The translations under genes and the position numbers were made by a program. 64,000 bases of DNA from Catellatospora vulcania (GTDB lineage: Bacteria > Actinomycetota > Actinomycetes > Mycobacteriales > Micromonosporaceae). The notes below the pieces were generated by a model, which saw only the letters and a program-made list of their open reading frames with translations, did no database searches and was not told the DNA's origin. Positions 53,514 to 61,327 of the stretch are shown piece by piece (position 1 is the stretch's first letter; every line of letters begins with the position of its first letter). The DNA is taken from the NCBI RefSeq assembly GCF_009720385.1, contig NZ_WARX01000014.1:295720-359719 (forward strand), in the 5' to 3' direction.

Positions 53514-54650
53514 ATGTCTTACGGGTTTGAAACGCTCGCCATCCATGCAGGCCAGGAACCGGACGAGCGCACCGGTGCGGTGATCCCGCCGATCTTCCAG
53601 ACGTCGACCTACAAGCAGGACGCGGTCGGCTCGCCGCGGCTGGGCTATGAGTACTCCCGCTCCGGCAACCCGACCCGGGACGCCCTGCAGGAGTGCCTGG
53701 CGGCGCTGGAGGGCGGCTCGCGCGGGCTCGCGTTCGCCAGCGGACTGGCCGCCGAGGACACGCTCATCCGCACCGTGTGCAAGCCCGGCGATCACGTGAT
53801 CATTCCCGATGACGCGTACGGCGGCACGTTCCGGCTGTTCGCGAAGGTGGCCGAGCGCTGGGGCCTGTCCTGGACGGCGGCCCGCATCTCCGACGTCGAC
53901 GACGTACGGGCCAAGATCACGCCGAACACGAAGATGGTCTGGGTCGAGACGCCGACGAACCCGCTGCTCGGCATCGCCGACATCGCCGGCCTGGCCGCGG
54001 TGTCCCGCGACGCGCACGCGCTGCTGGTGGTCGACAACACCTTCGCCAGTCCCTACCTGCAGCAGCCGCTGGCGCTGGGCGCGGACGTGGTGGTCCACTC
54101 GACCACGAAGTACGTCGGCGGGCACTCCGACGTGGTCGGCGGCGCGCTGGTGCTCAACGACCTGGCGCTGGCCGACGCGCTGAAGTTCCACCAGAACGCG
54201 ATGGGCGCGGTGAACGGCCCGTTCGACGCCTGGCTGACGCTGCGCGGGGTGAAGACCCTGGCGGTGCGCATGGAGCGGCACTGCGACAACGCCGAGAAGG
54301 TGGCCGAGTTCCTGACCCGGCACCCGAAGGTGAAGCAGGTGCTCTACCCGGGCCTGCCCGAGCACCCGGGCCACGAGCTGGCCACCAAGCAGATGCGCCG
54401 GTACGGCGGCATGATCAGCTTCCGGATGGGCGACCCCGAGGCCGCCGAGCGGGTGTGCAACACCACGAAGGTGTTCACCCTGGCCGAGTCGCTGGGCGGG
54501 ATCGAGTCCCTGATCGAGCACCCCGGGAAGATGACGCACGCCAGCGTCGCCGGCTCCGAGCTGGAGGTCCCCGCCGACCTCATCCGCCTCTCCGTTGGCA
54601 TCGAGACCATCGACGACCTCCTCGCCGACCTGGCCACCGCGCTCGGCTGA
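53514..54650 (+). CDS. metB: Cystathionine gamma-synthase/lyase
   Basis: 378 aa Cys/Met-metabolism PLP enzyme. [27 protein letters not shown] opens the chain. [65 protein letters not shown] (PLP Lys199) and [14 protein letters not shown] are all standard. It joins O-succinyl (or acetyl) homoserine with cysteine; gamma-lyase activity is also possible and sequence alone does not decide. It complements the cystathionine beta-synthase at 40345. Leaderless, with msrA divergent. Confidence 0.93.
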   Translation: MSYGFETLAIHAGQEPDERTGAVIPPIFQTSTYKQDAVGSPRLGYEYSRSGNPTRDALQECLAALEGGSRGLAFASGLAAEDTLIRTVCKPGDHVIIPDDAYGGTFRLFAKVAERWGLSWTAARISDVDDVRAKITPNTKMVWVETPTNPLLGIADIAGLAAVSRDAHALLVVDNTFASPYLQQPLALGADVVVHSTTKYVGGHSDVVGGALVLNDLALADALKFHQNAMGAVNGPFDAWLTLRGVKTLAVRMERHCDNAEKVAEFLTRHPKVKQVLYPGLPEHPGHELATKQMRRYGGMISFRMGDPEAAERVCNTTKVFTLAESLGGIESLIEHPGKMTHASVAGSELEVPADLIRLSVGIETIDDLLADLATALG

Positions 54651-54666
54651 GCGCAGCGCGGCAGTC

Positions 54667-54731
54667 AAGATCGCCGTTTCGGTTCAGAAACTCGGGTAGA
54701 ACCGCAGTTTCCGACCCGAAACGGCGATCTT
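54667..54731. repeat. Family-D inverted repeat, copy 2
   Basis: 26-bp arms (54667-54692 and 54706-54731) with two mismatches and a 13-nt spacer ending accgc. The outer aagatcgccgtttc matches the copy at 36491, while the inner arms differ. It lies between convergent metB and the 54752 gene. Confidence 0.85.
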
Positions 54732-54751
54732 CGTTTGGCGTCGCGGGAACG

Positions 54752-55378
54752 TCAGACGGGGCGGCCGGGCGGGAGGATGCGCTCGGCCTCGATGGAGTAG
54801 CCGTCGCCGTAGAGGCGAAGTCTGTCGCCTCTGCAGGTGTACCGGTCAGGGGTGATGCTGGTGGTCATCTTCTGGCGCTCGCGGACGCTGCCGTTGATCT
54901 TCCACGTGGAGGTGCCGGTGGTCACCGCGTTGCTGTAATTGATCAGCTCTTCGTCGGCCTCGTAGTTGAGGCGCGACGAGCCGCTGTGGATCACCTCGTA
55001 CCGGTCGCCGTTGCGCGTGCCCTTGCGGGTGACCTTGTCCACGGTGACGAGAGTGCCGTTCGCGCGGTAGTCCAGCAGCGTGCCGGCCCCGGTCAGCTGC
55101 ACGTTCACCCCGAAGATGTCGGCGCTGGCGGTGTACGACGTCTCGCGCCACTGTCCTATCAGGCATCGCGCCGGGGAGGCGGGCGCCGGTGACGGCAGCA
55201 CGGCGACGGGACTCGGCGTCGGCGAGGGCGATGCCGAGGGCGCCGCGACCGGGTCGGTCCGGGTCAGCAGGTAGGCCGCGGCGGCTCCACCGAGGCAGAC
55301 CACCAGCGCGACGACGAGCACCACCACGCCGACGACCACGGGCACGGTCCAATCCCGACGCTGCGGTTCCGGCTGCAT
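54752..55378 (-). CDS. Membrane-anchored protein with lipocalin-like external domain, unknown function
   Basis: 208 aa from an ATG at 55378; a GTG at 55429 would add 17 residues. Residues about 10-40 are one membrane span (VPVVVGVVVLVVALVVCLGGAAAAYLL). A Ser/Pro linker follows, then an external beta-rich domain CLIGQWRETSYTASADIFGVNVQLTG, GTLLDYRANGTLVTVDK, RYTCRGDRLRLYG. Two Cys may pair. The GQWRETSY start and the alternation suggest a small beta-barrel, but no family is certain. Monocistronic; it converges with metB. Confidence 0.78.
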   Translation of the reverse strand: MQPEPQRRDWTVPVVVGVVVLVVALVVCLGGAAAAYLLTRTDPVAAPSASPSPTPSPVAVLPSPAPASPARCLIGQWRETSYTASADIFGVNVQLTGAGTLLDYRANGTLVTVDKVTRKGTRNGDRYEVIHSGSSRLNYEADEELINYSNAVTTGTSTWKINGSVRERQKMTTSITPDRYTCRGDRLRLYGDGYSIEAERILPPGRPV

Positions 55379-55492
55379 GGGCCCAGCATCGCCAATGAAT
55401 TTCGTCGCGGCAAGGCTCCAGTTGCTCACGTCGCGTCACGGCACTCCATACTGGAGCACCGGTTCTGGCTCACGACGTGGTGGAGGAATGAG

Positions 55493-56866
55493 ATGGCGGA
55501 CACCTGGGTCGGCGCCACCGCCAAGCAGATCGCGCGAGCCGTGCGGCGCGGTGACACGTCGGCGACGCAGGTCGTGGCCGATCACCTCGACTACGTGACC
55601 CGGACCGACCCGGTGGTGGCGGCGTTTCGCACGGTGCGGGCCGGGGAGGCGGCCGCCGAGGCGGAGAAGGTCGACGACCAGAGCGAGATGGGCAACCTGC
55701 ATCTGGCCGGGGTGCCGATCGCGGTCAAGGAGAACACCCCGGTCGCCGGGCTGCCGACGTGGCACGGGTCCGCGGGCGCGCGCCAGGCCGTCGCCGAGGA
55801 GGACCACGAGCTGGTACGCAGGCTGCGTGGCGCGGGGGCGGTGGTGCTCGGCACCACCCGGATGCCCGAGCTGGGGCTGTGGGGGGTGACCGACGACGAC
55901 AGCGCGGTGACCCGCAACCCGTGGGCGCTGGACCGCACCCCGGGCGGCTCCTCCGGCGGCTCGGCCGCGGCGGTCTCGGCGGGCCTGGTGCCGATCGCCC
56001 ACGCCAACGACGGGCTCGGCTCCATCCGCATCCCGGCGGCCTGCTGCGGCCTGATCGGGCTCAAGCCGGGCCGGGGCGTGCTGCCGGTGAACCTGGGCGC
56101 CGACGACTGGTTCGGCCTGGTCGAGCACGGCATGCTGGCCACCACGGTCGCCGACGCGGCGCTGGGTTTCGCGGTGCTGGCCGGTCGCGCGCCGCAGCCG
56201 CTGAGCCAGCCGGGTCGGCTGCGCATCGCGGTGTCGCTGAAGTCGCCGGTGGCCGGGGCGAGCGCCGACGAGGCGAACCGGGGCGCGGTGAGCACCGCCA
56301 CCCGCCTGCTGGCCGAGTGCGGCCACGACACGCTGACCGCCGACCCGGCGTACTCGACCTCGCTGGGGCTGCGCGGCCTGGCGACCTGGTTCGCCGCGGC
56401 GTACCGCGATGTCGAGGCGGCCGGCCTGGACCGCTCGAAGCTGCAGAAGCGCACCCGGCGGCACGTCGCGATGGGTGGCTGGGCGTGGCGGCGCGGCCTG
56501 GTGCGCGAGCAGGACCGCAAGCAGTTCCGGGACGCCTGCCTGAACTTCTTCGTCGCGAACGGAGTGGACCTGCTGCTCACTCCGGTGCTGGCCGGGCCGC
56601 CGCTGAAGGCGCGCGACTGGCACCGTCGCGGCTGGCTGACCAACGTGGTGGCCAACGTGCGCAACGCGCCGTTCGCCGCGCCGTGGAACATCACCGGCTT
56701 CCCGGCGATGACCCTGCCGGTCGGCGTACGCCCGGACGGCCTGCCCGCCGCGGTGCAGCTGATCGGCCCGCCCGGCACGGAACTGCTGCTGCTGGCGGTG
56801 GCCGGCCAGATAGAGCTGGCAGCCCCGTGGCGCCGGCAGGCCCCGGGGTTCCCGCGTCCGAACTGA
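55493..56866 (+). CDS. Amidase (amidase signature family)
   Basis: 457 aa. The ATG has GGAGGAATGAG upstream. Ser-cisSer-Lys hydrolase with the signature NPWALDRTPGGSSGGSAAAVSAGLVP, Lys in IAVKENTPV, and the nucleophile Ser region ANDGLGSIRIPAACCGL. The C-terminus FAAPWNITGFPAMTLPVGVRPDG is typical of the family. It hydrolyses an amide; GatA-type function is unlikely since no GatB/C is present. The substrate is unknown. Runs toward the DUF4328 gene. Confidence 0.93.
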   Translation: MADTWVGATAKQIARAVRRGDTSATQVVADHLDYVTRTDPVVAAFRTVRAGEAAAEAEKVDDQSEMGNLHLAGVPIAVKENTPVAGLPTWHGSAGARQAVAEEDHELVRRLRGAGAVVLGTTRMPELGLWGVTDDDSAVTRNPWALDRTPGGSSGGSAAAVSAGLVPIAHANDGLGSIRIPAACCGLIGLKPGRGVLPVNLGADDWFGLVEHGMLATTVADAALGFAVLAGRAPQPLSQPGRLRIAVSLKSPVAGASADEANRGAVSTATRLLAECGHDTLTADPAYSTSLGLRGLATWFAAAYRDVEAAGLDRSKLQKRTRRHVAMGGWAWRRGLVREQDRKQFRDACLNFFVANGVDLLLTPVLAGPPLKARDWHRRGWLTNVVANVRNAPFAAPWNITGFPAMTLPVGVRPDGLPAAVQLIGPPGTELLLLAVAGQIELAAPWRRQAPGFPRPN

Positions 56867-56911
56867 GCGGCGTCCGCATCGGACGGGACAGCGCGCAGCC
56901 CGTCGGTCACC

Positions 56912-56917
56912 TAGGCT
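56912..56917 (+). promoter_or_regulatory. -10-like box of the DUF4328 gene
   Basis: TAGGCT, about 27 nt before the ATG at 56944; GGAG lies 7 nt before the start. Confidence 0.45.
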
Positions 56918-56943
56918 CCGGGTTCCCCGACCTGGAGATCACC

Positions 56944-57729
56944 ATGCGCTGCGCCCATTGTCACGGCGAGACCGATCCGAGCCTGATCCTCTGCCAGCAC
57001 TGTCACGCCGACCGGCAGGCCCCGCTGATCTGGCCCGACGCGAAGCTGTACGCGGTGCGCGGGATCGGCGTGGCGGCGTGCCTCGGCGTCGCCGTGTCGG
57101 TGCTGGTCACCGTGCTGTCGGCACTGTCGTCGCTGCTGGTCCGCGACCGGGTGCGGGCGGCCGTCGACGCCGGTGACGCGACGCTGCTGGCGGGTGCGGA
57201 GCGCATCGAGCTCATCGCACTCTCGGTCGACGTGGCCGTGCTGATCGCGGCCGGCGTCTTCGTGATCATCTGGCTGTGGCGGGCGCGCAGGAACTTGGAC
57301 GCGTTCCCCGGTGCGGAGGCCGACCACGGACCCGGCTGGGCCATCGGCGGCTGGTTCGTCCCGTTCGCAAACTTCTTCATCCCCTATCGCATGGTGTACC
57401 AGGTGTCCACCCAGAGCGTGCACCGCAACTGGGTCAAAGCGGTCGCCGGCGCCTGGTGGGCCGGCTGGCTCGGCAGCTACTGCCTGGGCCGGGTGTTCGG
57501 CGCACTGGAACCCTCCGCGAACGCCACCGCCGACGAACTGCTGCAGTACTTCGACCGCGCGGCGACGGGCGAGCTGGTGGGGGCGGCCGTCACCGCGGTG
57601 TCCGGGGCCTGCCTGATCATCCTGATCTCCACGACGAGCCGGGCGCAGACGTCGCGCATCGAGCGCGGCCGGGCCGCCCACGTCCCCGCGGTGACGCCCG
57701 GCGCGGCTGGTGGCACGATCAGCATGTGA
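56944..57729 (+). CDS. DUF4328 membrane protein with N-terminal zinc ribbon
   Basis: 261 aa. MRCAHCHGET...CQHCHA provides a CxxC...CxxC zinc-ribbon in residues 3-23. Then come membrane spans of the DUF4328 group: VAACLGVAVSVLVTVLSAL, VDVAVLIAAGVFVIIWLWRARRNLDAFP, GWAIGGWFVPFANFFIPYRMV (its hallmark), AWWAGWLGSYCLG and AVTAVSGACLIILIS. The function is unknown. The stop overlaps the start of threonine dehydratase (GTGA). Confidence 0.88.
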   Translation: MRCAHCHGETDPSLILCQHCHADRQAPLIWPDAKLYAVRGIGVAACLGVAVSVLVTVLSALSSLLVRDRVRAAVDAGDATLLAGAERIELIALSVDVAVLIAAGVFVIIWLWRARRNLDAFPGAEADHGPGWAIGGWFVPFANFFIPYRMVYQVSTQSVHRNWVKAVAGAWWAGWLGSYCLGRVFGALEPSANATADELLQYFDRAATGELVGAAVTAVSGACLIILISTTSRAQTSRIERGRAAHVPAVTPGAAGGTISM

Positions 57730-58952
57730 CACCTGAGCTGGTCAGCCTGGCCGACATCGAGGCGGCGCGCGAGCGCCTGCGGTCCGTCGTACGCATCACG
57801 CCGATCGAGCCGTGCCGGCCGCTGTCGGCGAAACTCGGCGGGCCGACCTGGCTGAAGTGCGAGAACCTCCAGCGTGCAGGCTCCTACAAGGTGCGCGGAG
57901 CCTACGTGCGGATCTCGCGGCTCAGCGAACAGGAGCGGGCCCGGGGCGTGGTCGCGGCGAGCGCCGGCAACCACGCGCAGGGCGTCGCGCTCGCGGCCGG
58001 CCTGTGCAAGACCAAGGCCACCGTGTTCATGCCGCTGGGCGCGCCGCTGCCGAAGGTCGCGGCGACCAAGGGGTACGGCGCGCGGGTCGAGTTCGCCGGC
58101 AACACCGTCGACGAGGCGCTGGTCGCGGCGCAGGAGTTCGCCGAGCGCACCGGCGCGGTCTTCATCCACCCGTTCGACCACCCGGACGTGATCGCCGGGC
58201 AGGGCACGGTCGCCCTGGAGATCCTGGAACAGCGCCCGGACGTGCAGACGATCATCACCGGCATCGGCGGGGGCGGCCTGATCTCCGGCCTCGCGGTCGC
58301 CGCGAAGGCGCTGCGCCCGGATATCACGATCATCGGAGTGCAGGCGGCCGGCGCGGCCGCGGTGCCGCCCGCGCTGCGGGCCGGGCGGCCGGTGCGCCTG
58401 CCCAGCATCGCCACCATCGCCGACGGCATCGCGGTCGGCCGCTGCGGGGACCTGACCTTCGCGCACATCAGCAAGCTCGTCGACGAGGTCGTCACGGTCA
58501 CCGACGAGGAGATCTCCCGGGCGCTGCTGATGCTGCTGGAGCGCGGCAAGATGGTCGCCGAGCCGGCCGGCTCGGTAGGGGTGGCCGCCCTGCTCGCGGG
58601 CCACGTGCAGGTGCGCACCCCGGTCGTGGCGGTGGTGTCGGGCGGCAACATCGACCCGCTGCTGATGCTGCGCGTCATCGAGCACGGCCTCAGCGCCGCC
58701 GGCCGCTACCTGCACGTCAACGTACGCTGCGCGGACCGCCCCGGCCAGCTCGCCGCCCTGCTCACCCTGATCGCCGAGAAACGCGCCAACGTGCTCGACG
58801 TGGCCCACCAGCGCCACGACCCCCGGCTGCACCTGGGCGAGGTCGAAGTCGAGCTCTCCGTGGAAACCCGCGGCGCCGAGCACTCCGACCAGCTGGTCAC
58901 CGCCCTGCGCGCCGCCGGCTACGAGGTGGACGTCGACACCCCCTTCAGCTGA
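57726..58952 (+). CDS. ilvA: Threonine ammonia-lyase (threonine dehydratase) with ACT-like domain
   Basis: 408 aa. PLP enzyme: the Lys55 site RAGSYKVRGAY, SAGNHAQGVALAAG, GIGGGGLISGLA and VVSGGNID. Residues about 330-408 form an ACT-like regulatory region (YLHVNVRCADRPGQLAALLTLIAEKRANVLDVAHQ). It deaminates threonine (or serine) to 2-oxobutanoate. The short form with a single ACT unit could be the biosynthetic or the catabolic type; isoleucine genes are not adjacent. The GTG overlaps the DUF4328 stop. A strong hairpin follows. Confidence 0.93.
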   Translation: MTPELVSLADIEAARERLRSVVRITPIEPCRPLSAKLGGPTWLKCENLQRAGSYKVRGAYVRISRLSEQERARGVVAASAGNHAQGVALAAGLCKTKATVFMPLGAPLPKVAATKGYGARVEFAGNTVDEALVAAQEFAERTGAVFIHPFDHPDVIAGQGTVALEILEQRPDVQTIITGIGGGGLISGLAVAAKALRPDITIIGVQAAGAAAVPPALRAGRPVRLPSIATIADGIAVGRCGDLTFAHISKLVDEVVTVTDEEISRALLMLLERGKMVAEPAGSVGVAALLAGHVQVRTPVVAVVSGGNIDPLLMLRVIEHGLSAAGRYLHVNVRCADRPGQLAALLTLIAEKRANVLDVAHQRHDPRLHLGEVEVELSVETRGAEHSDQLVTALRAAGYEVDVDTPFS

Positions 58953-58978
58953 CCGGAACCCGTGCCGGCGCAAACGTC

Positions 58979-59010
58979 AGGGCCGGCACCGCGTGGGCGG
59001 TGCCGGCCCT
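58979..59010. terminator. Bidirectional terminator between ilvA and greA
   Basis: Perfect 12-bp arms agggccggcacc (58979-58990) and ggtgccggccct (58999-59010), 8-nt loop, between convergent genes. Confidence 0.85.
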
Positions 59011-59029
59011 GTGCACGTCTGCGGGCGGG

Positions 59030-59518
59030 TCAGCCGCTGAAGGCCTCGAAGGAGACGACGGTGACCTTGATGTCCACGCCGCTGGGGGCGACGTAGGTGA
59101 CCGTCTGGCCCTTGCGGGCGCCGAGGATGGCCTGGCCGAGGGCCGACTCGGGGGAGTACACGGTGAGGTCCGTGGTCGCCGCGATCTCGCGCGAGCCCAG
59201 CAGGAAGGTCTCGGTGTCGGAGGTGTCGTCGTCGAAGTAGATGACGACGACGTTGCCGACGGAGACGCTGTCACCGCTGGGAGCCTCGCCGACGTGGGCG
59301 ACCCGCAGCAGCTCCTGGAGCTGGCGGATGCGGCCCTCGGCCTTGCCCTGCTCTTCGCGGGCGGCGTGGTAACCGCCGTTCTCGCGGAGATCGCCCTCCT
59401 CGCGGCGGGCGTTGATCTCCGCGGCCATCGCGGGCCGGCCGGCGATGAGGTCGTTCAGCTCGGACTGGAGCCTGTCGTACGCGTCCTGGGACAGCCAGGT
59501 GGCATCAGTCGTGGACAC
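59030..59518 (-). CDS. greA: Transcription elongation factor GreA
   Basis: 162 aa. N-terminal coiled coil: QDAYDRLQSELNDLIAGRPAMAAEINARREEGDLRENGGYHAAREEQGKAEGRI, where the acidic tip DLRENGGY reaches the RNA polymerase active site. C-terminal FKBP-like domain: VGNVVVIYFDDD, PESALGQAILGARKGQTV. It rescues backtracked polymerase. The GTG at 59518 has GAGGAG 8 nt upstream. A DUF4307 gene lies upstream on the same strand. Confidence 0.95.
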   Translation of the reverse strand: MSTTDATWLSQDAYDRLQSELNDLIAGRPAMAAEINARREEGDLRENGGYHAAREEQGKAEGRIRQLQELLRVAHVGEAPSGDSVSVGNVVVIYFDDDTSDTETFLLGSREIAATTDLTVYSPESALGQAILGARKGQTVTYVAPSGVDIKVTVVSFEAFSG

Positions 59519-59639
59519 GGGCGTTCTCCTCAGGTCTTACGGGTTCTGGGAACGTTGCGACGGTGCTTCGCCGGCCGCGCGTGGCAGAGGTACCTGCCCC
59601 GTTGAGCGCGATGGGCGAAGTTACCAACCTACCAGCGAC

Positions 59640-60083
59640 TCACGCTGGGTGGCAGCCCTTAACCTCGCCGGTCACCGGGCGTCCCGTCGTCACCAGGCGG
59701 TGGGTCACCACCGTGCGCTCCGGATCCGGACCCGGCTGCACGGTGACCTCCTCCCGCCCGACCTCCATGCCGGTTTTGTCCCGGGCGCGGACGAGGCATA
59801 CCGCGGTCCCGTCGGCGGGCAGCCGGACCAGGAACGTCACGGCCACCTGCGCTTCAGTGACGTCGTCGAACGCGGTCACCGAAGCTGTGTAGTCTCCGTC
59901 ACCGTACGCCGCATACAGGCGTACCCCGATGAGGGTCGTCGCCAATGCGGTCAACAGGGCCAGCACGGCCACGGTCGAGCGGGAGGCGCGGCGCTGCTCA
60001 CGGCGGCGGCCGTAACGCCCGGCCGGCCACGGCGCGCGCTCGGCCACCGGGCCGGCGGCGGTGTCGGTGGAGGTCTCGGTCAC
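59640..60083 (-). CDS. DUF4307 membrane protein
   Basis: 147 aa from a GTG at 60083. A basic N-terminal tail (GRYGRRREQRR) is followed by one membrane span at about 40-58 (TVAVLALLTALATTLIGVRLY) and an external beta domain (GDYTASVTAFDDVTEAQVAVTFLVRLPADGTAVCLVRARDKTG, VTGEVKGCHP) with two Cys. This arrangement is the DUF4307 family, typically adjacent to greA and mca in actinobacteria. The function is unknown. Divergent from mca across 79 bp. Confidence 0.9.
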   Translation of the reverse strand: MTETSTDTAAGPVAERAPWPAGRYGRRREQRRASRSTVAVLALLTALATTLIGVRLYAAYGDGDYTASVTAFDDVTEAQVAVTFLVRLPADGTAVCLVRARDKTGMEVGREEVTVQPGPDPERTVVTHRLVTTGRPVTGEVKGCHPA

Positions 60084-60162
60084 CGGTGGGGGTCCTTCGT
60101 GTGAAGCGTCAGACGCGTGAGGAACACTGTCAGGGTCGATTCTCGCACGTGGGGAGAGCACG

Positions 60163-61053
60163 GTGACGCAGCGGCTGCGACTGATGGCGGTGCACGCGCA
60201 TCCGGACGATGAGTCGTCCAAGGGTGCCGCGACGATGGCGCGGTATGCCCGCGAGGGTGTGGAGGTGCTGGTCGTCACGTGTACCGGTGGTGAGCGGGGT
60301 GACGTGCTCAACCCGAAACTGGACCGTCCGGACGTCTGGGAGAACATCGCCGAGATCCGCCGCGCGGAGATGGCCGCGGCCCGCGACATCCTCGGCGTGG
60401 AACAGGCCTGGCTCGGCTTCGTCGACTCCGGCTGGGTCGAGGGCTACACGCACGACGACCCGTCCGGCCTGCCCGAGGGCTGCTTCGCCCGGGTGCCGGT
60501 CGAGGAGGCGGCGGCGCCGCTGGCCAAGCTGATCCGCGAGTTCCAGCCGCAGGTCGTGCTGACCTACGACGAGGACGGCGGCTACCCGCACCCCGACCAC
60601 ATCCAGACCCACCTGGTCACCATGGCCGCCGTCGAGGCTGCCGCGGACCCGGCGCGCCACCCCGACTTCGGCCCGGCCTTCGACGTGCCGAAGCTCTACT
60701 ACCACATCAGCTTCACCAAGCTGAAGTTCACGGCGCTGCACGAGGCCATGGAGGCGGCGGGCCTGGAGTCGCCCTACGGCGAGCGGCTCAACGACGACTG
60801 GGTGGGCGACAAGTCGCCGCGCATCACCACCCGGGTGCCCTGCGGCGAGTACTTCGAGCTGCGCGACGACGCGCTGCGCGCACACGCGACCCAGATCGAC
60901 CCGGACGGGCCCTGGTTCCGCGCGCCGTTGACCGTGCAGCGCACCGCCTGGCCGACCGAGGACTATCAGCTGGTCAGGTCGACCGTCGCGACCGCGATCC
61001 CCGAGGACGACCTGTTCGCCGGCGTACGCGCGCCGGCGGGAGCGGATAGGTGA
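60163..61053 (+). CDS. mca: Mycothiol S-conjugate amidase
   Basis: 296 aa. LmbE-fold zinc amidase with HAHPDDESSKGAATMARYA (zinc His13, Asp16), VVTCTGGERGDVLNP, AEIRRAEMAAA, TYDEDGGYPHPDHIQTHLV (third zinc His and catalytic Asp) and KLYYHISFTKLKF. It cleaves mycothiol conjugates to mercapturic acids for export. This is direct evidence for a mycothiol-using actinomycete. The long form and the LKFTALHEAME segment separate it from MshB. The GTG at 60163 has GGGGAG. It overlaps a small membrane gene. Confidence 0.94.
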   Translation: MTQRLRLMAVHAHPDDESSKGAATMARYAREGVEVLVVTCTGGERGDVLNPKLDRPDVWENIAEIRRAEMAAARDILGVEQAWLGFVDSGWVEGYTHDDPSGLPEGCFARVPVEEAAAPLAKLIREFQPQVVLTYDEDGGYPHPDHIQTHLVTMAAVEAAADPARHPDFGPAFDVPKLYYHISFTKLKFTALHEAMEAAGLESPYGERLNDDWVGDKSPRITTRVPCGEYFELRDDALRAHATQIDPDGPWFRAPLTVQRTAWPTEDYQLVRSTVATAIPEDDLFAGVRAPAGADR

Positions 61054-61280
61054 GGCACATGCTGGAGATCCTGGCCGACAACAACTTCGGCGACACCCGA
61101 TCCGGCGACGGTCTCGCCGGTCCGATGGCCCTGCTGCTGATCCTGCTCCTGGCCGCTGCAACGGTTTTCCTGATTCGCAACATGAATCAGCGGCTCAGGC
61201 GGTTGCCCGAGACGTTCGATTCGGCGAGCATGAGTGACGGTGCGCGGACGGACTCGCCCGTCACGCCGGACCCTCGCTGA
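61050..61280 (+). CDS. Small single-span membrane protein next to mca
   Basis: 76 aa. The GTG overlaps the mca stop (GTGA). A short external N-terminus (LADNNFGDTRSG) is followed by one membrane span GPMALLLILLLAAATVFLIRN, then a basic/Ser-rich cytosolic tail NMNQRLRRLPETFD. Small proteins of this form follow mca in many actinobacteria. No function is assigned. Co-translation implies a partner role or an assembly role at the membrane. Confidence 0.85.
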   Translation: MRHMLEILADNNFGDTRSGDGLAGPMALLLILLLAAATVFLIRNMNQRLRRLPETFDSASMSDGARTDSPVTPDPR

Positions 61281-61327
61281 GGCGGACCGAGGGAATCGGA
61301 CACGGCCTGTCGCGTCAGGCGGAGAGC